A stretch of 64,000 nucleotides of DNA from Citrobacter sp. (GTDB taxonomy: Bacteria > Pseudomonadota > Gammaproteobacteria > Enterobacterales > Enterobacteriaceae). The DNA lies in NCBI GenBank assembly GCA_019415335.1, contig DXKH01000135.1, positions 186,001-250,000 on the forward strand, given 5' to 3'. Below, piece by piece: positions 8,985-18,731 of the stretch; the stretch's first letter is position 1, and each line of letters begins with the position of its first letter. Position numbers and translations under genes: made by a program. The notes beneath the pieces are model-generated. The model had not been told where the DNA came from, made no database searches, and worked only from the letters and a program-made list of their open reading frames with translations.

Positions 8985-10118
8985 TCAGAAGTCGTAACGC
9001 AGACGTACCAGGTTCATATCACCCAGGTCGTCGGTGCTGGAGGTAAAGACGTGTTCGTAATCAACACGGAAACCGTAATCCAGTTGGAAGCTGATACCCA
9101 CACCGTTGTCGGTACGCAGGTAGTTGCGACCATTCACGTATTCAATGCGATCACCCATGAAATACGGCTGAACGGATTTCAACGCATACTGGTTGATTGG
9201 GAACTTATAGCCCGCAAAGTATTCCAGACCCCAGGCATCACCGGCAAAGTAGTCGTTAACAGACACTTTCTTGGTGGTCATGAAGTTCTGGTACCAGCCG
9301 CCGCCCAGTGAGAAGGTCCAGTTATCCGGCGTCCAGCTCAGTGCAGTCCCCACGATGTTCTGATCGTACGTTTTGTCGCCGTTACCGCGCATTTCCGCAC
9401 GGGTGTAGTTCCACGCCGTACCCCAGCTCAGATCGTCAGTAATATGATAATCCGCACCCAGTGAACCACCGCCTTTACGCTTGTAGTTCAGGCCATTGTT
9501 CGGGTTGTAGTCGTCGCTGAACAGATAAGACGCGTAGAGATCAACATCGCCAACCGTTTTCTTATATTTCAGCATTTTGCGGGAACGATAAGAGCCATCG
9601 TAGTCGCCGTTAATCCCGTTACCCGGAGCCTGACCAATCATGTCGTAGTCCCAGATATCGGTTTTCGCACCGACCACATCGTAGTAGATGCTGTTCTGTT
9701 GGCCGAAGGTCAGCGTACCCCAGGTATCACTCTTCAGACCGGTGTACAGCATACGACGGGTGGTGTCGTGCGCGCCGTCTGCATAGTGGTTGTCCCAGTT
9801 GAACTGCGCCGGAATGTTCACGCCCAGCTCGTAGAAGCTGATCCAACTGATGTCATCAAACAGATAGTAATCTGCCGCGAAGCGGAAACGGGTACCGCCG
9901 TCGAAGCCATTACGTTTATAACCATTTGCACCGTCATCGCCCGTCATATTCTGGAACTGAGGACGAATACTCCCGCCAACGGTAAAGTTGAGACGGCTCA
10001 GCGGATTGCCCGCCTGCGGATCTTGTTTCAGAACGGTGATTTCCGCCTGAGAGGCGAAGGACGTCAATGCCACTGCTGCGCCGATCGATGCCGCCAGCGC
10101 TGTTGTTTTTATAGTCAT
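8985..10118 (-). CDS. porin-like outer-membrane beta-barrel protein
   Basis: A 377-residue exported protein. The signal peptide is about residues 1-25 (AASIGAAVALTSFASQA, cut before EITVL). The mature part is rich in Gly, Tyr, Asp and alternating hydrophobic strands. The segment LKSDTWGTLTFGQQN matches the porin family motif, and the protein ends in Phe (RLRYDF), the outer-membrane insertion signal. It resembles Gram-negative trimeric porins but is not OmpC, OmpF, PhoE or OmpG; substrate unknown. K-12 has other genes here. It is flanked by the REP array on its 3' side and a 177-base gap to ybbP on its 5' side. It could take up carbohydrates or anions, but nothing in the context shows which. 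Confidence 0.85.
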   Translation of the reverse strand: MTIKTTALAASIGAAVALTSFASQAEITVLKQDPQAGNPLSRLNFTVGGSIRPQFQNMTGDDGANGYKRNGFDGGTRFRFAADYYLFDDISWISFYELGVNIPAQFNWDNHYADGAHDTTRRMLYTGLKSDTWGTLTFGQQNSIYYDVVGAKTDIWDYDMIGQAPGNGINGDYDGSYRSRKMLKYKKTVGDVDLYASYLFSDDYNPNNGLNYKRKGGGSLGADYHITDDLSWGTAWNYTRAEMRGNGDKTYDQNIVGTALSWTPDNWTFSLGGGWYQNFMTTKKVSVNDYFAGDAWGLEYFAGYKFPINQYALKSVQPYFMGDRIEYVNGRNYLRTDNGVGISFQLDYGFRVDYEHVFTSSTDDLGDMNLVRLRYDF

Positions 10119-10256
10119 TATTTTTCCTTGATAGATTTCCTGCTAATTATTCAGCGATTGAATATTAACTGGTATTAACACTGACGTGTTGGCGGGTTTT
10201 TAATGATTTGTGCCGTTAAACAGCGAGGGGTTATCCATTCATGCTACTAAGAAAGT

Positions 10257-10282
10257 ACGCGCCAGTATAAAAACCGGCGCGT
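10257..10282 (-). terminator. hairpin after ybbP
   Basis: ACGCGCC (10257-10263) and GGCGCGT (10276-10282) form a 7-bp GC stem, 14 bases past the ybbP stop on the minus strand. No T-run follows, so it may be a weak terminator separating ybbAP from the porin-like gene. Confidence 0.4.
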
Positions 10283-10295
10283 CATTATCACGGTG

Positions 10296-12710
10296 TTAAA
10301 CAGTAAACTGCCGGAACAGCGCTTTCCCTTTCAGCAGACGGACACCGAGCCAGCCCCCGCAAAGAGAAAGTAAAAGCGCACCGCAGACCGGCAGAACAAT
10401 CCACAAGCGCCAGTCAGGTTCCCACGGAAAGTCAAACACCTGAGTTTGCAGTACTGCCAGCGCGGTTTCCGCGCCGATGGACGCCACCAGTCCGGAGACC
10501 AGCCCCAGCATGGCAAATTCACACCACAGCGTGGTACGCAGGAGTTTCTTGCCCGCACCTAACGTACGCCAGACCACCAGCTCCTGATGCCGTTGACGCA
10601 TACCAACCTGCACCTGCGCCAGTAACAGCAGCATGCCGCAGGCGGTCACCAGCACAACCATCACCTCCAGCGCCCGACTGACCTGCTCCAGCACCTGCCC
10701 CACCTGCTTGAGGATCGCGCCGATGTCTAACAGGCTGATGGTGGGGAACTCACGATTAAGCTGCGTCAGCATGCCGTTGCCGTTTTCCCAGCGGAAGCTG
10801 GTCAGCCAGCTCTGCGGCTGTCCATCCAGCGCACCGGACGGGAAGATAAAGAAAAAGTTGGGCCGCAGGCTCTCCCAGTCGACCCGACGCAAACTGGTCA
10901 CCTTCGCGCTGAACGCCTGGGTGTCGCCCATAAAAGTGACGCTGTCGCCGAGCGAAACGTTCAACCGTTTTGCCAGCCCCTCTTCCATCGATACCTCGCC
11001 TTTTTCTGGCGGCCAGTTGCCGGCGGTGAGGGGATTGTGATCCGGACGGGCATCCTGCCAGGTCAGGTTCAGCTCACGATTCAGGGACTCATCTTGCCCA
11101 CCTTCGGTCGGCGTGTTGTTTATCGCCGTCAACCGCGCCCGCACAATCGGGTAGAACGCTTCCGGGATCACCTGATGCTCGGAGAGAAATGCCTTCACCT
11201 GCGGCACCTGATCCGGGGCAATGTTGATCAGAAAATAGTTTGGACTTTCCGGCGGAAGCTGCTGCTGCCAGCGATCCAGCAGGTCACCGCGTAAAACCAG
11301 CAGCAGCGCCAGCAGCATAAACGACAGCGAAAACGCTGACAGCTGGCTCAGCGTCGACCACGGCTGACGTAACAGGCGACTGACCGCGAGGCGCAGCGGC
11401 AGCGCCGACAGCGTCATCCCGCGCAGAACGTTCAGCAGCATCCATCCCAGCACGCCGCACAACAACGCCAGCACGACCGCCCCCGCCAGCACCGCCCACA
11501 GCAACGGGCTGCCGCCCATTAACCCGGCCAGTAACAGCACCACCACCACGGTCACGATCGGCAAATAGAATTTCACCGGCCAGACGTTGGCCACCACATC
11601 ACGACGTAATACGCGCAGCGGTTGGGTAGCCAATAGCAAGCGATACGGACGCAAACCGACCAGTAGCGAGATCACCGTCATGGTGCCCAACGCCCAGATC
11701 CACGGCCAGAAACTGGCAGGCGGCAACGCGGCGGGTAACACCGGTTTAAGCAGCACCATCAGCACTTTTTCGAATAACAGGCCGATCGCCCCACCCGTCG
11801 CGGCGGAAAGCGCCAGTACCATCAGCCACTGCCCGACGATCAGTTTTCGCAGTTGCGCCCTGCCCGCGCCGAGCGTTTTCAGAATCGCCACCAGATCGTA
11901 GCGACTGCGACAGTAGTGATTCATCGCCACCGCCACGGCAGCGACGGCCAGTAGCAGTGTTAACAGTGCCGAAAGAAGAAGAAATTGTTGCGAACGCTCA
12001 AGGGATTTGCCCAGCGCGCCTTCGTCCTGTTCAAGTCCGTACCAGCGATGCTCCGGCTTCAGTTGCGGTAGCAGCCACTTTTCATAGCCATCAAGCTGTT
12101 GCGGCGTACCGCCAAATTTATAGCGCCACGTGACGCGGCTGCCAGGCTGCACGGCACCGGTTTTCGCGACATCCGCCGTATTCATTAACAGACGCGGCGC
12201 CATCTGGAAGGGATTAAAGCCGGAGTCCGGCTCCTGCACCACTTCACCGGCAATGCGCAGCGTGGCGTCGCCGACGTCAATGGTGTCGCCGGTTTTCAGG
12301 TTCAGCAATGCCATCAGTCGCGGTGCCAGCAGTACCGTTCCTTGCTGCGGCTTGAGCCCCGGCGGGTTGGTTTCCAGTTCGCCGTACATTGGGTAGATGT
12401 CATCGACCGCTTTGACATTCGCCAGTTGTGGCGTGTCACCGGCAAAGGTCATGGTGGCAAAGGTCAGTTGCTCCCCGACCTTCAGGCCGCGCTGACGCGC
12501 TTCGTCAATCCACGCCTGCGGCACCTCACGCGAACTGCGCAGCGCCCGGTCGCCCGCCATAAACTCACGGCTTTGTTGACTTAACCCTTTTTCCATCCGG
12601 TCGCTGATGTTGCCCAGCGCCAGCACGCAGGCCACCGCCAGACTCAGCGCCAGCCAGACAATCAACAGCGATGGCGAGCGCCATTCGCGCCAGAACCAGC
12701 GTGCAATCAT
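10296..12710 (-). CDS. ybbP: FtsX-like ABC transporter permease YbbP
   Basis: An 804-residue inner-membrane permease, the same length as E. coli YbbP. Two FtsX-type permease halves are visible: an N-terminal anchor helix (about 15-35), a large periplasmic part, then groups of membrane helices around 240-500 and again near 690-800. It pairs with the ATPase YbbA, overlapping its stop by four bases. The substrate is unknown. The family also includes LolC-type lipoprotein extractors and mechanotransmission pumps, and association with TesA has been suggested from gene context. No defect is seen. Confidence 0.95.
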   Translation of the reverse strand: MIARWFWREWRSPSLLIVWLALSLAVACVLALGNISDRMEKGLSQQSREFMAGDRALRSSREVPQAWIDEARQRGLKVGEQLTFATMTFAGDTPQLANVKAVDDIYPMYGELETNPPGLKPQQGTVLLAPRLMALLNLKTGDTIDVGDATLRIAGEVVQEPDSGFNPFQMAPRLLMNTADVAKTGAVQPGSRVTWRYKFGGTPQQLDGYEKWLLPQLKPEHRWYGLEQDEGALGKSLERSQQFLLLSALLTLLLAVAAVAVAMNHYCRSRYDLVAILKTLGAGRAQLRKLIVGQWLMVLALSAATGGAIGLLFEKVLMVLLKPVLPAALPPASFWPWIWALGTMTVISLLVGLRPYRLLLATQPLRVLRRDVVANVWPVKFYLPIVTVVVVLLLAGLMGGSPLLWAVLAGAVVLALLCGVLGWMLLNVLRGMTLSALPLRLAVSRLLRQPWSTLSQLSAFSLSFMLLALLLVLRGDLLDRWQQQLPPESPNYFLINIAPDQVPQVKAFLSEHQVIPEAFYPIVRARLTAINNTPTEGGQDESLNRELNLTWQDARPDHNPLTAGNWPPEKGEVSMEEGLAKRLNVSLGDSVTFMGDTQAFSAKVTSLRRVDWESLRPNFFFIFPSGALDGQPQSWLTSFRWENGNGMLTQLNREFPTISLLDIGAILKQVGQVLEQVSRALEVMVVLVTACGMLLLLAQVQVGMRQRHQELVVWRTLGAGKKLLRTTLWCEFAMLGLVSGLVASIGAETALAVLQTQVFDFPWEPDWRLWIVLPVCGALLLSLCGGWLGVRLLKGKALFRQFTV

Positions 12711-13393
12711 GCCTCCTCCTGCAACTGTCCATTTACCAGACGCAGCCGCCGATCGCAGCGCGCCGCCAGTTGCGGATCGTGAGTCACCAGGATAAGCGTG
12801 GTGCCATGCTCGCGGTTAAGGGAAAAAAGCAGATCGGCAATTTTCTCGCCGGTCTGCCGGTCAAGGTTACCCGTTGGCTCATCGGCAAACAGGACGTCCG
12901 GGCGACCATTAAAAGCACGCGCCAACGCCACGCGCTGCTGCTCACCACCGGAAAGCTGCGCCGGAAGGTGATCCAGACGCTTACCCAGTCCCAGTTGTTC
13001 AAGCAGCGCTTTCGCCCCCGCTTTACTTTGTCCGCTGTTTTCGCCACGCAGCAGTGCGGGGAGTTCGACGTTCTCCAGCGCGTTTAGCGTCGGAATCAAC
13101 ATAAAGGACTGAAAGACAAAGCCGACATGCTGCGCACGCAGTTGAGCACGGGCCTCTTCATCCATCTGGTGCAGCGGTTTCCCCACCAGAGTGACGTCGC
13201 CGTCGGTGCCGTCGTCCAGTCCGGCGAGGATCGCCAGCAGCGTGGATTTCCCTGAACCCGACTCGCCAATCAGCGCAATGGTCTCGGCGCGTTTGACAAC
13301 CAGTTCAACTCCGGTAAGGATGGAAAGCTCATGCTCCCCCTGACCGACGGACTTCTTAAGATGATGAACTTCAACAATGTTTTCCGCTGGCAT
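12707..13393 (-). CDS. ybbA: ABC transporter ATP-binding protein YbbA
   Basis: A 228-residue ATPase partner of YbbP. It has Walker A GESGSGKST (43-51), the signature LSGGEQQR, Walker B with VLFADEPTGNLD and a closing switch histidine (VTHD). It is of the LolD/MacB type that energises FtsX-like permeases. Its 5' end overlaps the divergent tesA start by 33 bases, so each gene's start lies inside the other's coding region, as in E. coli. Confidence 0.96.
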   Translation of the reverse strand: MPAENIVEVHHLKKSVGQGEHELSILTGVELVVKRAETIALIGESGSGKSTLLAILAGLDDGTDGDVTLVGKPLHQMDEEARAQLRAQHVGFVFQSFMLIPTLNALENVELPALLRGENSGQSKAGAKALLEQLGLGKRLDHLPAQLSGGEQQRVALARAFNGRPDVLFADEPTGNLDRQTGEKIADLLFSLNREHGTTLILVTHDPQLAARCDRRLRLVNGQLQEEA

Positions 13394-13987
13394 TTGCCTT
13401 TCCTGTTCCTGATCCTGTTTACCTGTCGGGCCGCTGCGGCTGACACGTTGTTAATCCTCGGTGACAGCCTGAGCGCCGGATACCGAATGTCCGCCAGTGC
13501 CGCCTGGCCTGCGCTGCTCAACGATAAATGGCAGAGCAAAACCACGGTGGTGAACGCCAGCATTAGCGGCGACACCTCCCAGCAAGCGCTGGCGCGTTTG
13601 CCTGCGCTACTCAAACAGCATCAACCGCGCTGGGTGCTGGTTGAGCTGGGTGGCAACGACGGACTGCGCGGCTTTGCGCCACAACAGACCGAACAGACAC
13701 TGCGTACCATTGTGCAGGACGTGAAGGCGGCAAACGTCGAACCGCTGCTGATGCAAATTCGTCTGCCCGCAAACTACGGTCGTCGGTATAATGAAACCTT
13801 TAGCGCGCTCTATCCAAAGCTCGCCAAAGAGTTTGATATTCCTCTGTTACCCTTTTTTATGGAAGAGGTCTATCTAAAACCACAATGGATGCAGGATGAT
13901 GGTATTCATCCTAACCGCGATGCCCAACCGTTTATCGCCGACTGGATGGCGAAGCAGTTGAGTCCTTTAGTAAAACACGAGTCTTAA
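13361..13987 (+). CDS. tesA: thioesterase I / protease I / lysophospholipase L1
   Basis: A periplasmic SGNH-hydrolase acting on acyl-CoA and lysophospholipid esters. It is 208 residues, as in E. coli. The signal peptide is about residues 1-26 (RWHLPFLFLILFTCRAAAA). The catalytic GDSL block is GDSLS with Ser36 of the precursor (mature Ser10), the GGND block is present, and the late Asp/His pair lies in DDGIHPN. The start ATG 13361 matches the E. coli protein; an upstream ATG at 13331 would add ten residues without family support. It is divergent from and overlaps ybbA. Confidence 0.97.
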   Translation: MMNFNNVFRWHLPFLFLILFTCRAAAADTLLILGDSLSAGYRMSASAAWPALLNDKWQSKTTVVNASISGDTSQQALARLPALLKQHQPRWVLVELGGNDGLRGFAPQQTEQTLRTIVQDVKAANVEPLLMQIRLPANYGRRYNETFSALYPKLAKEFDIPLLPFFMEEVYLKPQWMQDDGIHPNRDAQPFIADWMAKQLSPLVKHES

Positions 13988-14015
13988 TTCAACGGAGATC
14001 CTGACAGGTAAAGTT

Positions 14016-14786
14016 ATGCAAAAATCGGTCTTAATAACAGGATGTTCCAGCGGTATCGGCCTGGAAAGCGCGCTTGAGCTGAAACGCCAGGGCTTTCAGG
14101 TTCTCGCTGGCTGCCGCAAACCCGACGACGTCACGCGCATGAATAGCATGGGTTTCACCGGCATATTGATTGATCTCGACTCGCCCGAGAGCGTGGATCG
14201 CGCCGCTGACGAGGTGATCGCCCTGACCGATAACTGCTTATACGGGATCTTTAACAATGCCGGATACGGCGTCTACGGTCCGCTGCCCACCATCAGCCGC
14301 GCGCAGATGGAGCAGCAATTTTCCGCCAATTTCTTTGGCGCACATCAGCTCACGATGCGCCTGTTACCGGCCATGCTACCGCATGGCGAAGGTCGGATCG
14401 TGATGACCTCCTCGGTGATGGGGCTGATCTCAACGCCCGGGCGCGGCGCCTACGCGGCCAGCAAATACGCGCTGGAAGCCTGGTCAGATGCGTTGCGCAT
14501 GGAACTGCGTCACAGCGGAATTAAAGTCAGCCTGATTGAACCCGGCCCCATCCGCACGCGTTTTACCGAAAACGTTAACCAGACCCAGAACGACAAACCG
14601 GTGGAAAACCCCGGTATTGCCGCACGTTTTACGCTCGATCCTGAAGCCGTCGTCGCCAAAGTGCGCCATGCTTTTGTCAGCGATAAACCCAAACTCCGCT
14701 ATCCCGTCACGCTGGTGACCTGGGCCGTCATGCTGCTCAAACGTCTACTGCCGGGACGCCTGATGGACAAAATTTTGCACGGATGA
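14016..14786 (+). CDS. ybbO: short-chain dehydrogenase/reductase YbbO
   Basis: A 256-residue SDR oxidoreductase. It shows the NAD(P)-binding loop TGCSSGIG (residues 8-15), NNAG, and the catalytic Ser and YxxxK (YAASK). E. coli YbbO reduces long-chain aldehydes with NADPH. E. coli annotation begins 13 codons earlier. Here homologous residues ILTGKV precede the ATG in frame, but no ATG, GTG or TTG candidate with a Shine-Dalgarno is seen upstream, so ATG 14016 is preferred. It sits between tesA and cnoX in the K-12 order, 28 bases after tesA. Confidence 0.94.
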   Translation: MQKSVLITGCSSGIGLESALELKRQGFQVLAGCRKPDDVTRMNSMGFTGILIDLDSPESVDRAADEVIALTDNCLYGIFNNAGYGVYGPLPTISRAQMEQQFSANFFGAHQLTMRLLPAMLPHGEGRIVMTSSVMGLISTPGRGAYAASKYALEAWSDALRMELRHSGIKVSLIEPGPIRTRFTENVNQTQNDKPVENPGIAARFTLDPEAVVAKVRHAFVSDKPKLRYPVTLVTWAVMLLKRLLPGRLMDKILHG

Positions 14787-14845
14787 GTTGAAGCGTACGC
14801 GTCAGCCCCCATGTAAAAAAGAAATCGACACAAGAGAGTGACGCC

Positions 14846-15700
14846 ATGTCCACACAGAATATTGTCAACATTACCGAATCGAACCTGCAGCAGACCTTAG
14901 AACTGTCGATGACCACGCCGGTCCTGTTCTACTTCTGGTCTGAACGCAGCCAGCACTGCCTGCAACTGACGCCGGTACTGGAAAGCCTTGCCGCGCAGTA
15001 CAACGGTCAGTTCATTCTGGCGAAGCTCGACTGCGATGCCGAACAGATGATTGCCTCTCAGTTTGGTCTGCGCGCTATTCCGACCGTCTATCTGTTCCAG
15101 AATGGTCAGCCGGTTGACGGCTTCCAGGGACCGCAGCCGGAAGAGGTGATTCGCGCCCTGCTCGACAAAGTGTTGCCGCGTGAAGAAGAGCTAAAAGCGC
15201 AACAGGCCATGCAGCTGATGCAGGAAGGCAACTACGTGGAAGCGCTGCCGCTGCTGAAAGATGCCTGGCAATTGTCGAACCAGAACGGTGAAATCGGCCT
15301 GCTGCTGGCGGAAACGCAAATTGCCCTCAACCGCTCTGAAGACGCGGAAGCCGTGCTGAAAACCATTCCGCTGCAGGATCAGGACACCCGTTATCAGGGG
15401 CTGGTCGCGCAAATTGAGCTGTTGAAACAGGCGGCGGATACGCCAGAGATTCAGCTACTGCAACAGCAGGTGGCGGACAACCCGCAGGATGCCGGACTGG
15501 CAGCGCAGCTGGCGCTGCAACTGCATCAGGTGGGACGTAACGAAGAAGCGCTGGAGCTGCTGTTCAGCCATCTGAAGAAAGATCTTGCTGCTGCTGACGG
15601 TCAGGCACGTAAAACGTTCCAGGAAATTCTTGCCGCGCTGGGTACCGGCGACGCACTGGCGTCGAAATATCGCCGTCAGCTGTACGCGTTGCTGTACTGA
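14846..15700 (+). CDS. cnoX: chaperedoxin CnoX (thioredoxin-like plus TPR)
   Basis: A 284-residue cytoplasmic protein (YbbN). It has an N-terminal thioredoxin fold (about 1-110) whose active-site motif is degenerate: SERSQHC instead of WCGPC, so it is not a classic disulfide reductase. The C-terminal helices (about 115-284) form a TPR-like superhelix. In E. coli it is a bleach-activated holdase that protects proteins and works with GroEL. The length and the degenerate motif match E. coli. The start ATG 14846 follows AAGAGAGTGACGCC. Confidence 0.95.
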   Translation: MSTQNIVNITESNLQQTLELSMTTPVLFYFWSERSQHCLQLTPVLESLAAQYNGQFILAKLDCDAEQMIASQFGLRAIPTVYLFQNGQPVDGFQGPQPEEVIRALLDKVLPREEELKAQQAMQLMQEGNYVEALPLLKDAWQLSNQNGEIGLLLAETQIALNRSEDAEAVLKTIPLQDQDTRYQGLVAQIELLKQAADTPEIQLLQQQVADNPQDAGLAAQLALQLHQVGRNEEALELLFSHLKKDLAAADGQARKTFQEILAALGTGDALASKYRRQLYALLY

Positions 15701-15707
15701 TTGTATT

Positions 15708-15738
15708 TGCCCGATGGCGCTACGCTTATCGGGCCTAC
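15708..15738. repeat. single REP element
   Basis: TGCCCGATGGCGCTACGC followed by TTATCGGGCCTAC forms one REP hairpin between the convergent ends of cnoX and fetB. Confidence 0.85.
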
Positions 15739-15750
15739 GCAAGCCGCCCG

Positions 15751-16530
15751 TTATGATTTCCTTAAATGCGTCACTACCAGTTGGTGACGCGAATTGTAAA
15801 ACTTCCGATAGGTTAAATAGCAGGCAATGATGGTCGACAGGCTCGCCGTTGAGAGCAGCATAAACGTCACCATAATCTGATATTTAATCGCTTTAACCGG
15901 ATCGATACCGGCAAAGATCAGCCCCGACATCATCCCCGGCAAACTCACCAGTCCGACCGTTTTCGCAGAGTCGATCGTCGGGATCAACGAGGCGCGAATG
16001 CTGTCGCGAATCAAGCCGGCAGACGCCATTTTCGGCGTGGCGCCGAGGCTGAGTTTCTCCTGAATCTGCTGTTGTTCGCTACTGAAACGCTGACCGAGAT
16101 TGTTGTAGCACAACCCAACCGCCACCATCGCATTACCGGCAATCATCCCGGAAATGGGGATCACCTGCATCGGGATGAATTCGATCGAACCCGACAGCAC
16201 CAACACCGCCAGCGTTAACCCTGCCCCCGTCGTGATGGCAATGAACGAGGAAACAAATGCTTTATCAATATATTTACTGCGCTTCTGCGCGTTATACGCG
16301 GCGTTAAAACAGATAAATAGCACCATCACTAACGTCAGGACAGCATGATTCACCGCGAAGATATATTTCAGAACATAGCCGACGATAATAAGCTGAACGA
16401 CAGCGCGAGCGACGCTCCAGAGAATATCTTTCTCCAGCGCCAGTTTCTCTTTGTGGCTTATCAGCATCGCCACCACCACCAGCATCAGCGCTAATGCCAG
16501 TGACTCGTTGGTAATATTATGTTCATTCAT
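15751..16530 (-). CDS. fetB: iron export ABC transporter permease FetB
   Basis: A 259-residue integral membrane protein, the same length as E. coli FetB (YbbM). It has about seven hydrophobic helices and the family segment GMIAGNAMVAVGLC plus SLPGMMSGLIFAG. With FetA it exports iron and raises resistance to hydrogen peroxide in E. coli. The start ATG 16530 (MNEHNITNES) matches E. coli and overlaps the fetA stop by eight bases, implying coupled translation. An upstream in-frame ATG is not supported. Confidence 0.96.
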   Translation of the reverse strand: MNEHNITNESLALALMLVVVAMLISHKEKLALEKDILWSVARAVVQLIIVGYVLKYIFAVNHAVLTLVMVLFICFNAAYNAQKRSKYIDKAFVSSFIAITTGAGLTLAVLVLSGSIEFIPMQVIPISGMIAGNAMVAVGLCYNNLGQRFSSEQQQIQEKLSLGATPKMASAGLIRDSIRASLIPTIDSAKTVGLVSLPGMMSGLIFAGIDPVKAIKYQIMVTFMLLSTASLSTIIACYLTYRKFYNSRHQLVVTHLRKS

Positions 16531-17194
16531 TGCGCGTTTCCTGCATTTCTCCGGCATGCGGCATCAGCGTGATTATTTCATCCGCATGATTAATTTCGTC
16601 TTTATCGTGAGTCACCCACAGCACCCCTATCTGTTTATCGCGAGCATAGTGATGAATCATCTCATTCACATTGCGCTTATTGCTTTCATCCAATGCGCTG
16701 GTGATTTCATCAAGCAGTAAAACCTGCGGCAAAAACTGTAAATTACGGATCAGGGAAATACGCTGTTTCTCTCCGCCGGAGAGCTCATTAATATTTTTCG
16801 CCAGAATCGACTCCGGCAGTTGAAAGCGTGCCAGATCCGCCAGAAAAGCCCCAGGATCAGGGCGCCGGTTACGGATTTGCCAGGGGAAGATCAGATTATC
16901 GTAGACAGTATCGCCAAACAGCGCGGGCGTCTGGGCGCAATAGGAAACCTGTTGACGATAATGTTCCGGGTTAAGAGTGGCGATATCCTCCCCGACAAAG
17001 AGGATCTCGCCGCTATTCGGACTGAGCAACGACGCAATAATCTTCAATAAGGTACTTTTTCCACAGCCGGAAGGGCCGGTTATTAATTTAAATTCACCGG
17101 GATGTAAGTCAAAACTGATGTTATTCAGAATTTTGGTGGTCCCGACCTGGTAACCCACATTGTTTACCTGCAGCAAAATGCTATTTTCACGCAT
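16523..17194 (-). CDS. fetA: iron export ABC transporter ATP-binding protein FetA
   Basis: A 223-residue ATPase of the FetAB iron exporter. It has Walker A GPSGCGKST (40-48), signature LSGGEKQR (138-145), Walker B LLLDE (159-163) and switch VTHD. It is first in the fetAB operon and divergent from qmcA, with about 145 bases between the two starts, where the promoters must lie. No operator could be assigned by eye. Confidence 0.96.
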   Translation of the reverse strand: MRENSILLQVNNVGYQVGTTKILNNISFDLHPGEFKLITGPSGCGKSTLLKIIASLLSPNSGEILFVGEDIATLNPEHYRQQVSYCAQTPALFGDTVYDNLIFPWQIRNRRPDPGAFLADLARFQLPESILAKNINELSGGEKQRISLIRNLQFLPQVLLLDEITSALDESNKRNVNEMIHHYARDKQIGVLWVTHDKDEINHADEIITLMPHAGEMQETRNE

Positions 17195-17339
17195 TATCTA
17201 TCCTGTTTTCGCGTTTTATCGCAAAATAGTGTATCCCTCTAATTAACGGGAGGGGAACTCTCTTTAATGAATCAGGTATAATTTCAAGAGTAACATCGCC
17301 AATCACGACATCATGGACAGTTCAACAGGAGGTTTTTCA

Positions 17340-18254
17340 ATGCTTATCGTTATTCCTATTCTCATTTTTGTTGCGCTGGTGATCGTCGGTGCCGGCGTGA
17401 AAATTGTTCCCCAGGGGTACCAGTGGACGGTAGAGCGATTTGGCCGCTATACCAAAACGCTGCAACCGGGTTTAAGCATCGTTGTGCCGTTCATGGACCG
17501 GGTTGGCCGCAAAATCAATATGATGGAACAGGTGCTGGATATTCCTTCGCAGGAAGTGATCTCGAAAGATAACGCCAACGTCACCATCGATGCCGTCTGC
17601 TTTATACAGGTGATTGACGCTCCGCGTGCGGCCTATGAGGTCAGCAATCTGGAACTGGCGATCATCAACCTCACCATGACCAACATCCGTACCGTTCTGG
17701 GTTCGATGGAACTTGATGAAATGCTCTCTCAGCGTGACAGCATCAATACACGGCTGTTGCATATTGTCGATGAAGCCACCAATCCCTGGGGTATTAAAGT
17801 CACACGTATCGAAATTCGCGATGTCCGCCCACCGGCTGAACTGATCTCCTCAATGAACGCCCAGATGAAAGCAGAACGTACTAAGCGTGCCTATATTCTG
17901 GAAGCCGAAGGGGTACGTCAGGCGGAAATTCTCAAGGCTGAAGGGGAAAAACAGTCGCAGATCCTGAAAGCCGAAGGGGAACGTCAGTCCGCCTTCTTAC
18001 AGGCTGAAGCCCGCGAACGTTCCGCTGAAGCGGAAGCCCGCGCCACCAAAATGGTGTCTGAAGCAATCGCCTCCGGTGATATTCAGGCGGTGAACTACTT
18101 TGTGGCGCAGAAATATACCGAAGCGCTACAGCAAATTGGCTCGTCCAGTAACAGTAAGGTGGTGATGATGCCACTGGATGCCAGCAGCCTGATGGGCTCC
18201 ATTGCCGGGATCACTGAACTGATCAAGGACAGCGCCAGCGAACGGAATAAATAA
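17340..18254 (+). CDS. qmcA: SPFH/band-7 membrane-microdomain protein QmcA
   Basis: A 304-residue stomatin/prohibitin-like protein (YbbK) anchored by one N-terminal helix (about 1-20). The SPFH domain lies at about 20-180, and a long charged Ala/Glu coiled coil ([18 protein letters not shown]) follows. It forms inner-membrane oligomers and suppresses ftsH htpX defects in E. coli. The start ATG 17340 has a perfect Shine-Dalgarno CAGGAGGT, while an upstream in-frame ATG lacks one. Its stop shares one base with the ybbJ start (TAATG), so the two are coupled. Confidence 0.97.
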   Translation: MLIVIPILIFVALVIVGAGVKIVPQGYQWTVERFGRYTKTLQPGLSIVVPFMDRVGRKINMMEQVLDIPSQEVISKDNANVTIDAVCFIQVIDAPRAAYEVSNLELAIINLTMTNIRTVLGSMELDEMLSQRDSINTRLLHIVDEATNPWGIKVTRIEIRDVRPPAELISSMNAQMKAERTKRAYILEAEGVRQAEILKAEGEKQSQILKAEGERQSAFLQAEARERSAEAEARATKMVSEAIASGDIQAVNYFVAQKYTEALQQIGSSSNSKVVMMPLDASSLMGSIAGITELIKDSASERNK

Positions 18255-18712
18255 TGATCGAGATGATTGTGGGACATCCCCATATTTTCTGGCTCAGCCT
18301 CGGCGGTCTGCTTCTGGCCGCTGAGATGCTGGGTGGCAACGGCTATCTGTTGTGGAGCGGCGTTGCGTCAGTAATTACCGGCATCCTGGTCTGGCTGTTG
18401 CCCGTCGACTGGGAATGGCAGGGCGTTATCTTTGCCGTTTTAACGCTGCTTGCCGCCTGGCTCTGGTGGAAGTGGATGGCGAAACGCGTTCGCGAACAAA
18501 AACCGGCAGACAGTCAGCTCAACCAGCGCGGCCAGCAACTGGTCGGCCGTCGGTTTGTGCTGGAATCGTCTCTGGTCAATGGTCGAGGACACATGCGGGT
18601 TGGTGACAGTTCGTGGCCGGTCAATGCCATTGAAGATCTGCCCGCTGGAACGCACGTTGAAGTGATTGCCGTTGAGGGCATTACGCTCTATATCAGACCC
18701 CTTCCCCGATGA
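18254..18712 (+). CDS. ybbJ: NfeD-like membrane protein YbbJ (QmcB)
   Basis: A 152-residue partner of QmcA. Two or three hydrophobic helices (about 10-80) are followed by an OB-fold NfeD domain (about 90-150, ending [13 protein letters not shown]). NfeD-type proteins are encoded beside stomatin-like proteins across bacteria and act with them at the membrane. It overlaps the qmcA stop by one base. The length equals E. coli YbbJ. Confidence 0.95.
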   Translation: MIEMIVGHPHIFWLSLGGLLLAAEMLGGNGYLLWSGVASVITGILVWLLPVDWEWQGVIFAVLTLLAAWLWWKWMAKRVREQKPADSQLNQRGQQLVGRRFVLESSLVNGRGHMRVGDSSWPVNAIEDLPAGTHVEVIAVEGITLYIRPLPR

Positions 18713-18731
18713 AAAAGATGACAGGAATCGC

